Source: Fredinandcohnia onubensis
Lineage (GTDB): Bacteria; Bacillota; Bacilli; Bacillales; Bacillaceae_L
Direction of reading: 5' to 3'
Length of the DNA stretch: 64,000 bases
Assembly: GCF_002734285.1 (NCBI RefSeq)
Contig: NZ_NSEA01000023.1
Span: forward strand, 1 to 64,000
Shown here: positions 1 to 9,944 of the stretch, one piece after another
Numbering within the stretch: the first letter of the stretch is position 1
Layout: each line of letters begins with the position of its first letter
Program-made: the position numbers and the translations under genes
Notes under the pieces: generated by a model
Seen by the model: only the letters and a program-made list of their open reading frames with translations
Databases searched by the model: none
What the model was told of the DNA's origin: nothing

Positions 1-42
1 ATCCCTAATTATAGTTGTGTTTTGATAGTGGAAGGCTATTTT

Positions 43-1431
43 TTATTCCTTTGGACGTACCATTTCTTCGGGTTTTACATATTGATCAAACTCAGTTTCT
101 GTTAGAATTCCTAACTGTAAGGCAGCCTCTTTCAAAGAGATTTCATTTTTATGCGCATGCTTTGCAATTGCGGCTGCTTTTTCATAGCCGATATGTGGAT
201 TTAAAGCCGTAACAAGCATCAAAGATTCTTGCAGGTATTTAGAGATAACTGCCTCATTTGCCTGAATTCCAACGGCACAGTTGGTATTAAACGATTCCAT
301 CGAATCAGCAAGAAGTCTAACGGACTGAAGGAAATTATAAATAATCACTGGTTTAAACACATTAAGCTCAAAATTTCCTTGACTCGCTGCGATTCCGATC
401 GTAGCATCATTTCCCATAACTTGAACCGCAACCATTGTAAGTGCCTCACTTTGGGTCGGGTTTACTTTCCCTGGCATAATCGAACTACCGGGCTCATTTT
501 CCGGAATTGTTATTTCACCGATGCCACAACGTGGCCCACTTGCTAGCCATCTGACATCATTGGCGATTTTCATCAAGTTAGCTGCCAAGCCTTTTAAAGC
601 TCCGTGAGTAAATACGATTTCATCATGACTGGTTAACGCATGGAATTTATTTTCGGATGAATAAAAGCCAAGCTTCGTATGTTCCGCAATTTCCTTTGCT
701 ACTTTCTCCCCAAACATAGGATGAGCATTAATTCCCGTACCTACTGCCGTCCCACCTATGGCAAGAGCGAGCATTTTTTCAGTAGACTCCTTAATCATTT
801 CCTTAGAACGTTTCAACATGTGAACCCAGCCACTTATTTCCTGTCCGAGAGTTAATGGTGTAGCATCTTGAAGGTGGGTTCTACCGATTTTTACAATGTT
901 AGCAAATTCTTTTTCCTTGGCTTCTAATGTTGTTTGTAACTTTTTAATAACAGGAAGAATGCGTTCATGAATGGCTTTCACACCAGCAATATGCATTGCG
1001 GTCGGGAAGGTATCATTGGAGCTTTGACTCATATTGACGTCATCATTTGGGTGAATTCGTTCATCAATACCGTTATCCTTTAACCATTGGTTAGCACGGT
1101 TAGCAACGACTTCATTTACATTCATATTACTTTGTGTACCGCTGCCTGTTTGCCATACAACGAGTGGAAAATGGTCATACATATTTCCTGATAAAATTTC
1201 TTCACACGCGTTCATAATCGCTTTTGTTTTATTGGCATTTAACTTTCCTAACTTCTCATTTGCAATAGCGGCACTCCGTTTTAAAATCGCAAAGGCTTCA
1301 ATCACTTCTTGCGGCATTTTTTCCGTCCCAATTCGAAAGTTCTCCTTGCTTCGTTGGGTTTGGGCAGCCCAGTATGCATCAGCTGGAACCTTTATTTCGC
1401 CCATGGTATCTTTTTCAATTCTATAATCCAA
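43..1431 (-). CDS. fumC: Class II fumarate hydratase
   Basis: Reversibly hydrates fumarate to L-malate in the TCA cycle; cytosolic homotetramer in this family. Residues 95-100 (TGSGTQ) and the [11 protein letters not shown] signature near residue 318 are the substrate-binding and catalytic-loop segments of the fumarase/aspartase superfamily. The reading frame is open further upstream, but a TTG at 1431 preceded by GAGGTG with 7-base spacing gives 462 residues, the usual family length, and the expected N-terminus (L/M)[11 protein letters not shown]. Divergent from the helicase gene at 1577. Function is certain; only the start is inferred. Confidence 0.97.
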   Translation of the reverse strand: MDYRIEKDTMGEIKVPADAYWAAQTQRSKENFRIGTEKMPQEVIEAFAILKRSAAIANEKLGKLNANKTKAIMNACEEILSGNMYDHFPLVVWQTGSGTQSNMNVNEVVANRANQWLKDNGIDERIHPNDDVNMSQSSNDTFPTAMHIAGVKAIHERILPVIKKLQTTLEAKEKEFANIVKIGRTHLQDATPLTLGQEISGWVHMLKRSKEMIKESTEKMLALAIGGTAVGTGINAHPMFGEKVAKEIAEHTKLGFYSSENKFHALTSHDEIVFTHGALKGLAANLMKIANDVRWLASGPRCGIGEITIPENEPGSSIMPGKVNPTQSEALTMVAVQVMGNDATIGIAASQGNFELNVFKPVIIYNFLQSVRLLADSMESFNTNCAVGIQANEAVISKYLQESLMLVTALNPHIGYEKAAAIAKHAHKNEISLKEAALQLGILTETEFDQYVKPEEMVRPKE

Positions 1432-1516
1432 GATAATCACCTCAAATTTTCTTCTCTCTATAAAGTACCAATTATTCCCTTGTTTTATGTCATAGCTTGT
1501 TTGGATTTCATCATCC

Positions 1517-1545
1517 TTGTCAATAAAATTAATAGACTTTATAAT
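1517..1545 (+). promoter_or_regulatory. sigma-A type promoter for the helicase gene
   Basis: TTGTCA (1517-1522), 17-base spacer, TATAAT (1540-1545), followed 16 bases later by AAGGAGG and the ATG at 1577. It lies in the fumC/helicase divergent region. Confidence 0.6.
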
Positions 1546-1576
1546 TGTATTTTGAGTAAAAAGGAGGTGGGCTAAC

Positions 1577-3775
1577 ATGAATAAAGGGGAAAGTTTTTTT
1601 CATCGAAAGAAGGAACAGCTCGGTGTCCAATTAAATGATGTACAAAAACAGGCTGTCCTACATACAAGGGGACCTTTGCTCTTATTAGCGTCACCTGGTT
1701 CAGGTAAAACGACCACAACAATTATGAGAATCGGATATTTAATTGAAGAAGAAGGAGTACAGCCTTCACGAATTAAGGCCGTAACCTTTAGCCGTGCGTC
1801 AGCAGCTGACATGAAAGATAGATTTGCACGCTTCTTCCCGGATCACCCGCTAGTTTCAGTGGATTTTTCAACCATTCATAGTTTGGCCTTCCAGGTTGTA
1901 CGGGATTATGTGTATAAACAACAAATTTCATATCAATTAATTGAGGGAAATCAAGATGGTGGACCTAATAAAAAACGACTGTTACGGCAAATTTTTAAAT
2001 CGTTAAATGGTGAGAACATTACGGAAGAACAGCTTGAAGAGTTAACCACCTATATTAGTTATATTAAAAACAAGCTACTTCCTCGTGATGAGTGGGATAA
2101 GATTGAATGTGATATTCCATTTGTCGAAGCCATTTTTGAGGAATATGAAAAGATAAAAAATGCAGATCTAAAATCTCTTTTACTTGATTATGATGATATG
2201 CTTACGATTGCAAATGATGCATTTTCAAATGATGAAACGATTCTACGTAAATATCAAAATCGTTATGATTACCTACTAACAGATGAAAGCCAGGATACCT
2301 CACTTGTTCAGCATGCGATTATTGAAAAGCTAGTGAAGCCTCACCAAAACTTATATGTTGTGGCGGACGATGATCAATCGATCTATTCATGGCGGGGAGC
2401 GGAGCCGAAGTATTTACTTGATTTTAAAAAAGTTTATCCAAACGCAGTTATTCTTAAAATGGAACAGAACTACCGTTCGTCTAAGGATATTGTTCATGTT
2501 GCTAATCGTTTTATCAAGCGAAATAAAGACCGCTACGATAAGAATATGTTCACAGAAAATCCCAATCATAAGCCAATTGAGATTAAACAATTTGAGGATT
2601 ATCGTTTTCAATCAAAATACATTGTCCAAGAAATTGATCGTGTAGACAAGAAGAAGGATGTCGCTGTACTATATCGGAATAATTCATCTTCAATCATGTT
2701 AATCAATGAGCTTGATCGGAATCAAATTCCTTTTTATATCAAGGATTCAGTTAATCGTTTTTTCTCTCATTGGGTCGTTAAAGATATATTGAATTTTATG
2801 AGGATGACGTTTACAGATAAAAGAATCGATATTTTTGAACAAATATATACGAAATGTGGTTTTTTTCTATCAAGAGAACATTTGTTCGAGTTAACGAAAA
2901 AGAAGCCAACGGAATCCATTTTCGATAAACTCTTACAAAATAAAGGGTTAAAAGACTATCAAATAAAACAAATTCAAGCATGCCAGAAAACCTTTCAACA
3001 AATGAAGGGGGAAAAGCCGCTTAAGGCGATTAAGCTAATAAGAAATCAACTTGGCTATGATAAAACACTAAAAGAAATGAGTAAGAAGCTTGGATTTAAA
3101 ACGGATTATTTATTCAGTGTGCTTCAAACACTCGAGGAAATCGCTGATACGCTTGAAACCATGGAACAATTCGCAGAACGACTAAAACATCTTGAAAATC
3201 TATTAAAAGCATCGAAGTTTAATAAAAATAAAGATGCCATCACCCTATCTACCTTTCATAGTTCAAAGGGGCTTGAGTTTAAAAAAGTGTATATGATTGA
3301 TTTGATCGAAGGAGTAATTCCTTCACATGATGAGATTAACAAATATAAAGATGGTAATCGTGATCTAATGGAAGAAGCAGTCCGGTTGTTTTATGTTGGA
3401 ATGACGCGCGCGGAACAGGAACTCGAGCTTTTATCTTATAAAAAACAAAATGGAAAAGACGTTACAGTTTCACGATTTGTAGTAAATGTAAAAAATATCA
3501 TCTCTCCACCGGTTAGAGTAGAGCATGCAGAACAAAAGAAAAAGCGGGTACGTGAAAAGACGGTGGTTCCATATAATCCAAATGCGATTAAAAAGGGAGA
3601 CGAAATCCAAGAGGGAATGGCTGTAAAGCATCGTGTATTTGGTCACGGAACGATTATTTCGGTAACTAGTGAAAGAGTTGAAATTCAATTTCAGAAAGAA
3701 CGAAAAGCACTGCTCCTTGAAACTTGCTTAGAAATGGGGTTATTGGAGCCGGCAGATGTAGTGCGGGTAAAATAA
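1577..3775 (+). CDS. UvrD/PcrA-like superfamily I DNA helicase (YjcD-like)
   Basis: ATP-dependent 3'-5' type SF1A helicase, presumably acting in DNA repair. Walker [10 protein letters not shown] lies at residues 38-46, Walker B LLTDESQD near 232-239, motif [15 protein letters not shown] after it, and motif [14 protein letters not shown] late in the protein. The C-terminal 50 residues ([14 protein letters not shown]...) resemble the Tudor-like tail of PcrA that contacts RNA polymerase. 732 residues. AAGGAGG precedes the ATG. It is distinct from PcrA in lacking much of the usual 2B sequence, and resembles B. subtilis YjcD as far as I can judge from memory. Monocistronic, ending at a bidirectional terminator. 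Confidence 0.88.
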   Translation: MNKGESFFHRKKEQLGVQLNDVQKQAVLHTRGPLLLLASPGSGKTTTTIMRIGYLIEEEGVQPSRIKAVTFSRASAADMKDRFARFFPDHPLVSVDFSTIHSLAFQVVRDYVYKQQISYQLIEGNQDGGPNKKRLLRQIFKSLNGENITEEQLEELTTYISYIKNKLLPRDEWDKIECDIPFVEAIFEEYEKIKNADLKSLLLDYDDMLTIANDAFSNDETILRKYQNRYDYLLTDESQDTSLVQHAIIEKLVKPHQNLYVVADDDQSIYSWRGAEPKYLLDFKKVYPNAVILKMEQNYRSSKDIVHVANRFIKRNKDRYDKNMFTENPNHKPIEIKQFEDYRFQSKYIVQEIDRVDKKKDVAVLYRNNSSSIMLINELDRNQIPFYIKDSVNRFFSHWVVKDILNFMRMTFTDKRIDIFEQIYTKCGFFLSREHLFELTKKKPTESIFDKLLQNKGLKDYQIKQIQACQKTFQQMKGEKPLKAIKLIRNQLGYDKTLKEMSKKLGFKTDYLFSVLQTLEEIADTLETMEQFAERLKHLENLLKASKFNKNKDAITLSTFHSSKGLEFKKVYMIDLIEGVIPSHDEINKYKDGNRDLMEEAVRLFYVGMTRAEQELELLSYKKQNGKDVTVSRFVVNVKNIISPPVRVEHAEQKKKRVREKTVVPYNPNAIKKGDEIQEGMAVKHRVFGHGTIISVTSERVEIQFQKERKALLLETCLEMGLLEPADVVRVK

Positions 3776-3781
3776 CGAAAA

Positions 3782-3811
3782 AAGGAAAGGGTAAGCACCT
3801 TTCCTTATTTT
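3782..3811. terminator. bidirectional terminator
   Basis: AAGGAAAGG / CCTTTCCTT stem with A-rich and T-rich flanks between the convergent helicase and LapA-like genes; it overlaps the stop codon of the latter. Confidence 0.7.
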
Positions 3812-4128
3812 TCACTTTCTGCTTTTTCAATTGTTTCTATTTCCGTTTTTGTCTCTACTGGTGTTTCCTCAACCTTTGCACTCTTAAGTTGCTCAACTTC
3901 TTTCTCTAACTTTTTGATTTGACGTTGCTGCCTATATTGACGAAGGATACCAAACATGCCCACAATTAAGCCACCAAGTAAAGCTGAACCCAAAATAATT
4001 AATATAAGCGGGATTTCTGTATAACCAAATACATAATTAACTCGAACAGAATCCACGTTCACAACCGCAAAAATTGCTACAATAAGTGCAAATAAAAGTC
4101 CTAAAATTAAATTCCACTGGAATCTCAA
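3805..4128 (-). CDS. LapA-domain (DUF1049) membrane protein
   Basis: Small integral membrane protein of about 107 residues with two hydrophobic segments (roughly residues 3-25 and 38-62) separated by the NVDSVRVNYVFG stretch typical of LapA-domain proteins, then a charged, coiled-coil-prone cytoplasmic tail rich in E and K. In Gram-positives this family (for example YrvD) has no defined role. Start set at TTG 4128, because AAGGAG lies 9 bases upstream; the frame remains open to 4170. Confidence 0.75.
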   Translation of the reverse strand: MRFQWNLILGLLFALIVAIFAVVNVDSVRVNYVFGYTEIPLILIILGSALLGGLIVGMFGILRQYRQQRQIKKLEKEVEQLKSAKVEETPVETKTEIETIEKAESEK

Positions 4129-4266
4129 AACATACAACTCCTTAACCAATCTTATTTTTATCTTACCCATTTTAGCATTACATGTTCCTAGCGCATATCA
4201 ATAATTCGAAATCCGTAACCCAATTATTATATAATTAAAGTATTGAAGGCCAATGGAGTTGAAAGA

Positions 4267-4869
4267 ATGAGTACGCTATTTCCAACGCTATACGATTTTT
4301 TTATGAAACCACTTGAAAAAAGAAAGTTCAGCTCGATTCGTCGCCATTTGCTCAACAAAGCAACTGGAAAAGTACTTGAACTTGGTTCAGGAACAGGGAT
4401 TAATTTCCCGCTTTACCGGGACGTTCACAGTGTAACAGCAATCGAACCTAATCCACAAATGTCGAGCAGAGCTATTAAAAATAAATCACATGCTACGGTG
4501 CCGATTGAAATTGTCCAAGCGGGTGCCGAAAACTTACCTTTTGAAGATGATACATTTGATACTGTTGTAGCCACGCTTGTGTTTTGCACGATCCCTGACG
4601 CTAAAAAAGCGATACTTGAAATGAAAAGGGTTTGCAAACCAAATGGAACAATCCTCATGTTTGAGCATGTGAAGATGAGAAATCCATTTCTATCAAAATT
4701 ACAGGATTGGCTTACTCCTGCTTGGAATAAAGTTTGTGATGGCTGTTGTTTAAATCGGGAAACTGAAAAACTCGTTAATAATAATGGATTAAAAATTAGT
4801 AATCGTAAAGAATTTTATAGAGGATTATTCATCGTGATGGAAATAAAAAATGATAAAAAGGAGTGCTGA
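4267..4869 (+). CDS. Class I SAM-dependent methyltransferase
   Basis: About 200 residues with a Rossmann-type methyltransferase fold: motif I VLELGSGTGINFPLY (residues 37-51), acidic motif II AIEPNP, and the post-motif FEDDTFDTVVATLVFCTIPD. Related to UbiE/PhcB-like small-molecule methyltransferases; the substrate is not deducible. Start taken at ATG 4267 with GGAG eight bases upstream, rather than the in-frame TTG at 4243, which lacks a ribosome site. Its 3' end abuts the next gene's ribosome site, so the two are cotranscribed. Confidence 0.85.
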   Translation: MSTLFPTLYDFFMKPLEKRKFSSIRRHLLNKATGKVLELGSGTGINFPLYRDVHSVTAIEPNPQMSSRAIKNKSHATVPIEIVQAGAENLPFEDDTFDTVVATLVFCTIPDAKKAILEMKRVCKPNGTILMFEHVKMRNPFLSKLQDWLTPAWNKVCDGCCLNRETEKLVNNNGLKISNRKEFYRGLFIVMEIKNDKKEC

Positions 4870-4871
4870 CA

Positions 4872-5156
4872 ATGGTTACCGAAATATACTTAGACGATTA
4901 TAAATTAAATATTACAGATTACCATGAAGAGCTAAATGATGAGTTATTGTTAGTGAAAGTCGATTTCAAAGTAACAACCGAAGAATATCATGATGTAACA
5001 ACATTATTATACAAAGGAATTTTTAACTTAAAAGTGCCAGATCGAGATTTAGATTGTAAAGTGACTATCCAGGAATACTCAACTTCTATCACGAATCTTT
5101 ATGAAAAAGACCAGGTAGGACTCTTCAGACTGACTCTTCGTAAAATAGAAGAATAG
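4872..5156 (+). CDS. DUF3219 (YkvR-like) protein
   Basis: 94 residues, soluble, acidic, with the conserved-looking core EEYHDVTTLLYKG and STSITNLYEK that I associate with the YkvR/DUF3219 family of unknown function. ATG 4872 follows AAAGGAG with 8-base spacing; the start is two bases past the methyltransferase stop. No catalytic motif is visible. Likely forms an operon with the methyltransferase before it and the oxidoreductase after it. Confidence 0.65.
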   Translation: MVTEIYLDDYKLNITDYHEELNDELLLVKVDFKVTTEEYHDVTTLLYKGIFNLKVPDRDLDCKVTIQEYSTSITNLYEKDQVGLFRLTLRKIEE

Positions 5157-5170
5157 AGGGAGTCAAAAAG

Positions 5171-6178
5171 ATGCGATTAAGTATTTTAGATCAAGCTCCC
5201 ATTTCTGCAAATCAAACACCACAAGAAGCATTGGTGGAATCAATGAAACTAGCCCAAGCGGGGGAACGATTAGGATACACTAGATATTGGATTGCTGAGC
5301 ATCACGACTTATCAGGACTAGCCTGTCCTGCGCCTGAGGTAATGCTCGGTTATATTGGAGCTCATACAAAATCAATTCGAATTGGTTCGGGAGCGGTTCT
5401 ATTGCCACATTATAAGCCATTTAAAGTGGCTGAGATCTATAATATGCTTGCTACGTTATTTCCTAATCGTATTGACATCGGAATTGGCAGGGCTCCAGGT
5501 GGTTCTGCTGAAGCAACGAATGCCTTGTCGGACAATTTCCTGCAACAGGTTTGGAAAATGCCAGAATTAATAGATATGCTATTACATTTCATACATCATG
5601 ATTTTCCACCTGACCATGAATTTGCTAACTTAAAAGCTGCTCCAATTCCACCAACAGCGCCAGACCCATGGCTTTTGGGAACAAGCAAAAAGAGCGCAAT
5701 TCTCGCTGCCGAAAAAGGGCTATCTTACACCTTTGGGTTATTTATGAGCGACAATGATGGTGAAGGCATTGTAAAAGAATATCTTAAAAATTTTGTAGCG
5801 CGAAATAAAGGGGACCAGCCACAAGTAATTGTTACTGTTTCTGCCATTTGTGCCGAAACAAAGGAAAGAGCCGAGGATATTGCGTTAAGTTCTTATATCT
5901 GGGGTAAGCAAAGAGAAAAGAAAGAAGGTAGCGAGGGAGTTCCCTCCATTTCAGAAGCGAAGGAATACCTAGAAAAAGAGAATCTTTACGAGGGTTTTGA
6001 GAAAATGAAACAAAAAGTCATCATTGGAGACCCAAAAGAAGTGAAGAATAGACTCTTTGAGCTTCAACAAGCATATCAAGCTGATGAACTAATGATCGTA
6101 ACCATTACGCATTCTCCTGAGGATCGACTCAAATCCTATGAATTAATAGCTAAAGAGATAGGCCTTAACAGTAATTAA
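5171..6178 (+). CDS. LLM-class flavin-dependent oxidoreductase
   Basis: 335 residues, bacterial luciferase-like monooxygenase fold (TIM barrel, FMN or F420). The N-terminus LSILDQAPIS, the segment GYTRYWIAEHHD and the PNRIDIGIGRAPGG loop are typical of the MsnO8/YwcH-type subgroup common in Bacillus. Substrate unknown. Located 14 bases after the DUF3219 gene with GGGAG as ribosome site; followed by a strong bidirectional terminator. Confidence 0.9.
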   Translation: MRLSILDQAPISANQTPQEALVESMKLAQAGERLGYTRYWIAEHHDLSGLACPAPEVMLGYIGAHTKSIRIGSGAVLLPHYKPFKVAEIYNMLATLFPNRIDIGIGRAPGGSAEATNALSDNFLQQVWKMPELIDMLLHFIHHDFPPDHEFANLKAAPIPPTAPDPWLLGTSKKSAILAAEKGLSYTFGLFMSDNDGEGIVKEYLKNFVARNKGDQPQVIVTVSAICAETKERAEDIALSSYIWGKQREKKEGSEGVPSISEAKEYLEKENLYEGFEKMKQKVIIGDPKEVKNRLFELQQAYQADELMIVTITHSPEDRLKSYELIAKEIGLNSN

Positions 6179-6188
6179 ATTTATCGAA

Positions 6189-6224
6189 CTAAAAACCACG
6201 GAACTTAGGTCCCGTGGTTTTTAG
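6189..6224. terminator. bidirectional terminator
   Basis: CTAAAAACCACGG / CCGTGGTTTTTAG stem between convergent genes, with T-runs on both strands. Confidence 0.85.
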
Positions 6225-7325
6225 TTACACGTCTGTTGTTAGTTCGGCCTTTTTCTTGGCTTTTAGGAATTTCACAATATTGATGACAATCGTTTTGATA
6301 ACCGCATAGGTTGGAATCGCTAGTATCATCCCTAATACCCCTGCTAGATTTCCTGCAGCAAGTAAAAGAATAATAATTGTAGCCGGATGCGTATCGAGCG
6401 TCTTCCCGAGAATTAGAGGGGAAAGGACATTCCCTTCAATTTGCTGGGCAATGACAATCACTAGGACGACTAACAATGCCTTCGTTGGCGAGTCAAATAA
6501 AGCGACAATGACTGCAGGAGCACCACCAAGAAATGGTCCAACATACGGAATAATATTCGTTACAGCAACAATCAATGCCATGACGAGCGCAAACGGTAAA
6601 TCAATAATTAAATACCCGATAAACGATAAGGTTCCAACTGCTAATGCTACCGTTACCTGCCCTTGAATATAAGCAGAGAGCGTCTCTCCAGTTTCTTTTA
6701 AAATAGTTAAAGCTTCGTCTCTGTAGTCGGTAGGAAAAAATCTTGCAATAGCCTGTGGAAAACGGTCGCCATCCTTGAACATATAAAATAAGAGGAAAGG
6801 CACAGTCACAAGAATGATTGCAATATTTGTCACAAACCCAATAATTTGCGTAATACCACCTGTAATACGGTTTGGAAGAGTATTTGCAAATGCAATTAGT
6901 TTTTCTTCAATCGTATTCAGAAGCTCCTGTTGTTCATCCTGTATCCACTTAAATTCCGAGGACTTTGAGAAATTCTCAAAAAAGTCCATCACTTGGTTGG
7001 CATAGCCAGGCAGGGCATTTCCTAGGGCTGCAAATTGTTTTGTAATAATCGGGACTAAATTTCCAACTGCCAACACGATTAATCCAAAAAACGCAATATA
7101 AATAATGATAATCCCTAAACTCCTCGGAACCTTATGGCGATGAAGAAATTTGACAACAGGATTTAATAAAAAATAAAGAAAGCCTGTAATCAAAATGGGA
7201 AAAAAGATGGTAGAAAAAAACACACCAATTGGTTCAAATAAAAAGGTAATTTTCGTTGAAACATAGACAATCGTTAAAATTAAAAGAATCTGAATAAGCC
7301 AGTATTGAAATTTCTTTTTCGTCAA
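6225..7325 (-). CDS. AI-2E family transporter (UPF0118)
   Basis: 366-residue polytopic membrane protein: two N-terminal membrane segments, a third near residue 75, a soluble middle (about 95-150), then a block of five or so membrane segments ending in a hydrophobic AGNLAGVLGMILAIPTYAVIK motif characteristic of the family. Members have been linked to AI-2 export or Na+/H+ antiport; the substrate here is unknown. TTG start at 7325 with AGAAGG eight bases upstream. Confidence 0.85.
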   Translation of the reverse strand: MTKKKFQYWLIQILLILTIVYVSTKITFLFEPIGVFFSTIFFPILITGFLYFLLNPVVKFLHRHKVPRSLGIIIIYIAFFGLIVLAVGNLVPIITKQFAALGNALPGYANQVMDFFENFSKSSEFKWIQDEQQELLNTIEEKLIAFANTLPNRITGGITQIIGFVTNIAIILVTVPFLLFYMFKDGDRFPQAIARFFPTDYRDEALTILKETGETLSAYIQGQVTVALAVGTLSFIGYLIIDLPFALVMALIVAVTNIIPYVGPFLGGAPAVIVALFDSPTKALLVVLVIVIAQQIEGNVLSPLILGKTLDTHPATIIILLLAAGNLAGVLGMILAIPTYAVIKTIVINIVKFLKAKKKAELTTDV

Positions 7326-7410
7326 AGTATGTACCTTCTTTTCTATTAATATAAAAAATTATATCAATTCACGAAAAAGAAAACAATTACTTCCTATGAA
7401 GGGATATTTT

Positions 7411-8148
7411 TCATGAATGATATGTTTGTTCATAAATCTCATCAGTAAATTCTTTAGAATTTCCATCAAAAATGATTTCACCGCTTTTTAATGCAATAAT
7501 TCTTGTAGCAAATTGTTTTGCTAGTTCAACATCATGAAGATTCATCACAGAAAGGAGTTTATGGCGCTCATGCAATTCCTTTAGTAAGGAAAGAATACGA
7601 TTAGCTGTCCCTGGGTCTAAACTTGCTACCGGTTCATCTCCTAGAAACACACGAGGTTTTTGTAACAATGCACGTGCAATTCCAACTCTCTGCTTCTGAC
7701 CACCGCTTAAATGTTCAATCCGACGACTTTCAAATTCAGAAAGACCGACAACTCCTAACACACGTTTTGCATGGTCAATTTCTTCCTTAGAAAAAATCCC
7801 AAATAAATTCTTCAACGAACTCCGATAGCCAAACATGCCTGTTAATGTATTTTGCAACACGGTCAAGCGGGGGATAAGGTTAAAATGCTGAAAGATCATT
7901 CCGATTTCTCTCCTTACGAGTCGCTGTTCTTCACTATTTTTATTTGTAAAAAGCTCCCCATCTAAGAATACTTCACCACTTGTTGGCTGTTGAAGCCCGT
8001 TCATACAGCGGATGAGCGTTGATTTCCCCGCACCGCTTTTACCGAGCACACAGACAAATTCTCCCTCAGTTAGGTGAAGATTCACTGTTTTCAATGCAGG
8101 TCTATTTGTATTTGGATAGTAAACCGTTACATCCTTCAATTCAATCAT
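7411..8148 (-). CDS. phnC: Phosphonate/phosphite-type ABC transporter ATPase
   Basis: 245 residues. Walker A GKSGAGKST, ABC signature LSGGQKQRVGIARAL, Walker B RVFLGDEPVASLD and H-loop NLHDVELAKQ are all intact. The RCMNGLQQPTSGEVFLDG and MIFQHFNLI spacing matches PhnC. ATG 8148 is chosen because GGGGG precedes it; the frame is open ten codons further. It is the last gene of a phnD-phnE-phnC operon. The transported anion could be phosphonate, phosphite or a related oxyanion. Confidence 0.9.
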   Translation of the reverse strand: MIELKDVTVYYPNTNRPALKTVNLHLTEGEFVCVLGKSGAGKSTLIRCMNGLQQPTSGEVFLDGELFTNKNSEEQRLVRREIGMIFQHFNLIPRLTVLQNTLTGMFGYRSSLKNLFGIFSKEEIDHAKRVLGVVGLSEFESRRIEHLSGGQKQRVGIARALLQKPRVFLGDEPVASLDPGTANRILSLLKELHERHKLLSVMNLHDVELAKQFATRIIALKSGEIIFDGNSKEFTDEIYEQTYHS

Positions 8149-8203
8149 TACATATATACCCCCATTTAAAAGCATCATCGCTATTTGTTCCGGCTTTTAA
8201 ACT

Positions 8204-8959
8204 TTATATCACCTTATTCCGAACGTAGCTTCCAAACGAATCCACAATAATGACGATTAACATGATTAGTAAAACGTCCAAAGACACAGATGAATATTGA
8301 AAGCTTTTAAAATCATTAAATAGTCGCTGTCCAATCCCGCCACCTCCAATAAATCCGAGTATGAGGGAGGTACGAATCGCGACCTCAAACCGATAAAAAT
8401 ATTGTGACAAGACATTCGGCCAAATTTGTGGAAGGATGCTAAAAAGAGATGCCAACCAGTTTTTTGATCCAATTGCTCTCATAGCTTCCTGTGGGCCCTG
8501 TTCGGCCGATTCTATCAGTTCGGAAATTAATTTTCCAAGAACACCTATATTATGAAACATAATGGCTAATACAGCAGGGAAGGGACCAAGCCCCAGTGCC
8601 GTTAATAAAATCAATCCGAACACAATCTCCGGAATAGAACGGACCAAGCTCATTAGAATTCGTACTAAATTGTAAATAATTCCAGATGGCGAAGTGTTTT
8701 TTGCCGCAAGAAAACTGATGGGCAAAGCAATAATTAACCCAAAAAAACTTCCTAGAAATGCCATCGCAAGGGTCTCAGCACTATCCCATAGCAATCGGGG
8801 TAATGCGGAGTAATCCATAGGAAACCATTGCGAAAGAAAATCAATCATATTTCGAAAATCACGAAATTTTGATAAGTCGAATTCGGTTAGTCTCATACTA
8901 ACAAAAGTCGCAATACCCAACAGAACTACAGTTAGGAAAGTAGTTCGTTTAAACCACAT
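8204..8959 (-). CDS. phnE: Phosphonate-type ABC transporter permease
   Basis: 251 residues with about six membrane helices. The EAA loop is EAMRAIGSKNWLASLFSILPQIWP (shown here only as its family motif, residues about 158-181), followed by the GFIGGGGIGQRL segment typical of PhnE. Only one permease gene is present, so it would act as a homodimer with PhnC. Begins 11 bases after the phnD stop. Confidence 0.88.
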   Translation of the reverse strand: MWFKRTTFLTVVLLGIATFVSMRLTEFDLSKFRDFRNMIDFLSQWFPMDYSALPRLLWDSAETLAMAFLGSFFGLIIALPISFLAAKNTSPSGIIYNLVRILMSLVRSIPEIVFGLILLTALGLGPFPAVLAIMFHNIGVLGKLISELIESAEQGPQEAMRAIGSKNWLASLFSILPQIWPNVLSQYFYRFEVAIRTSLILGFIGGGGIGQRLFNDFKSFQYSSVSLDVLLIMLIVIIVDSFGSYVRNKVI

Positions 8960-8970
8960 ATGAATCAGCT

Positions 8971-9864
8971 CTATTCATTAATAATTCCCTGTTTGATTGC
9001 AGCTTTCCGGATGCTTTCATAGTCCTCATCCGTTGCTTCTGTAAAACCACTCGCACCAAACGCTGCTAATATTTCTTCATCTTCAATTGCTAAAAAGGCA
9101 TCTTTAAGTTTTTGAATGGTTTCGTCATCAGTATCCTTATGTACAGCCCATGGATATTGAAACAATTTTTCAGATTGCCAAATCGTTTTAATTAACGAAC
9201 CATCTACTTTTTCAGATTCAACTAACTGATTATAGATTGCACTATCAATAGCTCCGGCACCGACTTGTTGATTTTGTACCGCTAAGGCTGTGGCATCATG
9301 GGAACCTGTATATCGAACTGTTTTAAAACTGTGCTCATCTTCAGATGCGAACACACCTTGATCTTGTAATTCGATAGATGGAATGAGAGAGCCTGATGTT
9401 GAGTTAATATCGCCAAAAGCAAAATCGATTTCTTTTGAGTTAGCGACCAAATCTGCGATGGAATTTAATGGACTATCTTTATGAGTAATGATGTAAGAAT
9501 GATAAAACGGCTCACCGTCAATCAATTGCGTGATGATCGCTTTTGCACCACTTTTTTCATGGGCCACAACATATGTTAATGGACCAAAATAGGCCATATC
9601 AATTTTGTCATAATTCATCGCTTCTACCACACCATTATAGTCAGGATACACTTCAACTGTAACGTCGCGGTTTAATTTTTCCGTTAATAGAGTCTGGAGC
9701 TTATCCATTGCTGTCTCCATTTCACCAACCGTTTGGACTGGAATGATACCAATTGTAAAGGATTCTTCTTTCTCATTTTCGTTTTCATCACTAGTATTTG
9801 AACCACAGGCCGTAAGAAGGAGGGTTAAAACTAGGAAAAGAACATAAATAGTTTTCGTTCTCAA
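8971..9864 (-). CDS. phnD: Phosphonate-type ABC transporter binding lipoprotein
   Basis: 297 residues. A lipoprotein signal peptide ends in the lipobox LLTAC, giving an extracytoplasmic lipid-anchored receptor. The core has the PhnD/PBP2 pattern: IGIIPVQTVGEME, YFGPLTYVVAHEKSGAKAI, DFAFGDINSTSGSLIPS, and AIDSAIY. The TTG at 9864 is the likely start (GAGGTG six bases upstream). Separated from selD upstream by a terminator, so probably transcribed on its own or by read-through. Confidence 0.88.
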   Translation of the reverse strand: MRTKTIYVLFLVLTLLLTACGSNTSDENENEKEESFTIGIIPVQTVGEMETAMDKLQTLLTEKLNRDVTVEVYPDYNGVVEAMNYDKIDMAYFGPLTYVVAHEKSGAKAIITQLIDGEPFYHSYIITHKDSPLNSIADLVANSKEIDFAFGDINSTSGSLIPSIELQDQGVFASEDEHSFKTVRYTGSHDATALAVQNQQVGAGAIDSAIYNQLVESEKVDGSLIKTIWQSEKLFQYPWAVHKDTDDETIQKLKDAFLAIEDEEILAAFGASGFTEATDEDYESIRKAAIKQGIINE

Positions 9865-9918
9865 ATTTGACACCTCATTTTTGTAAATTACATTAAAGTT
9901 ATTATTTCCTATCAACCT

Positions 9919-9944
9919 AAAAAGGACTCAAACGAGAGTCCTTT
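9919..9944 (-). terminator. selD terminator
   Basis: Stem AAAGGACTC / GAGTCCTTT directly overlapping the selD stop codon, with a T-run on the minus strand. Confidence 0.8.
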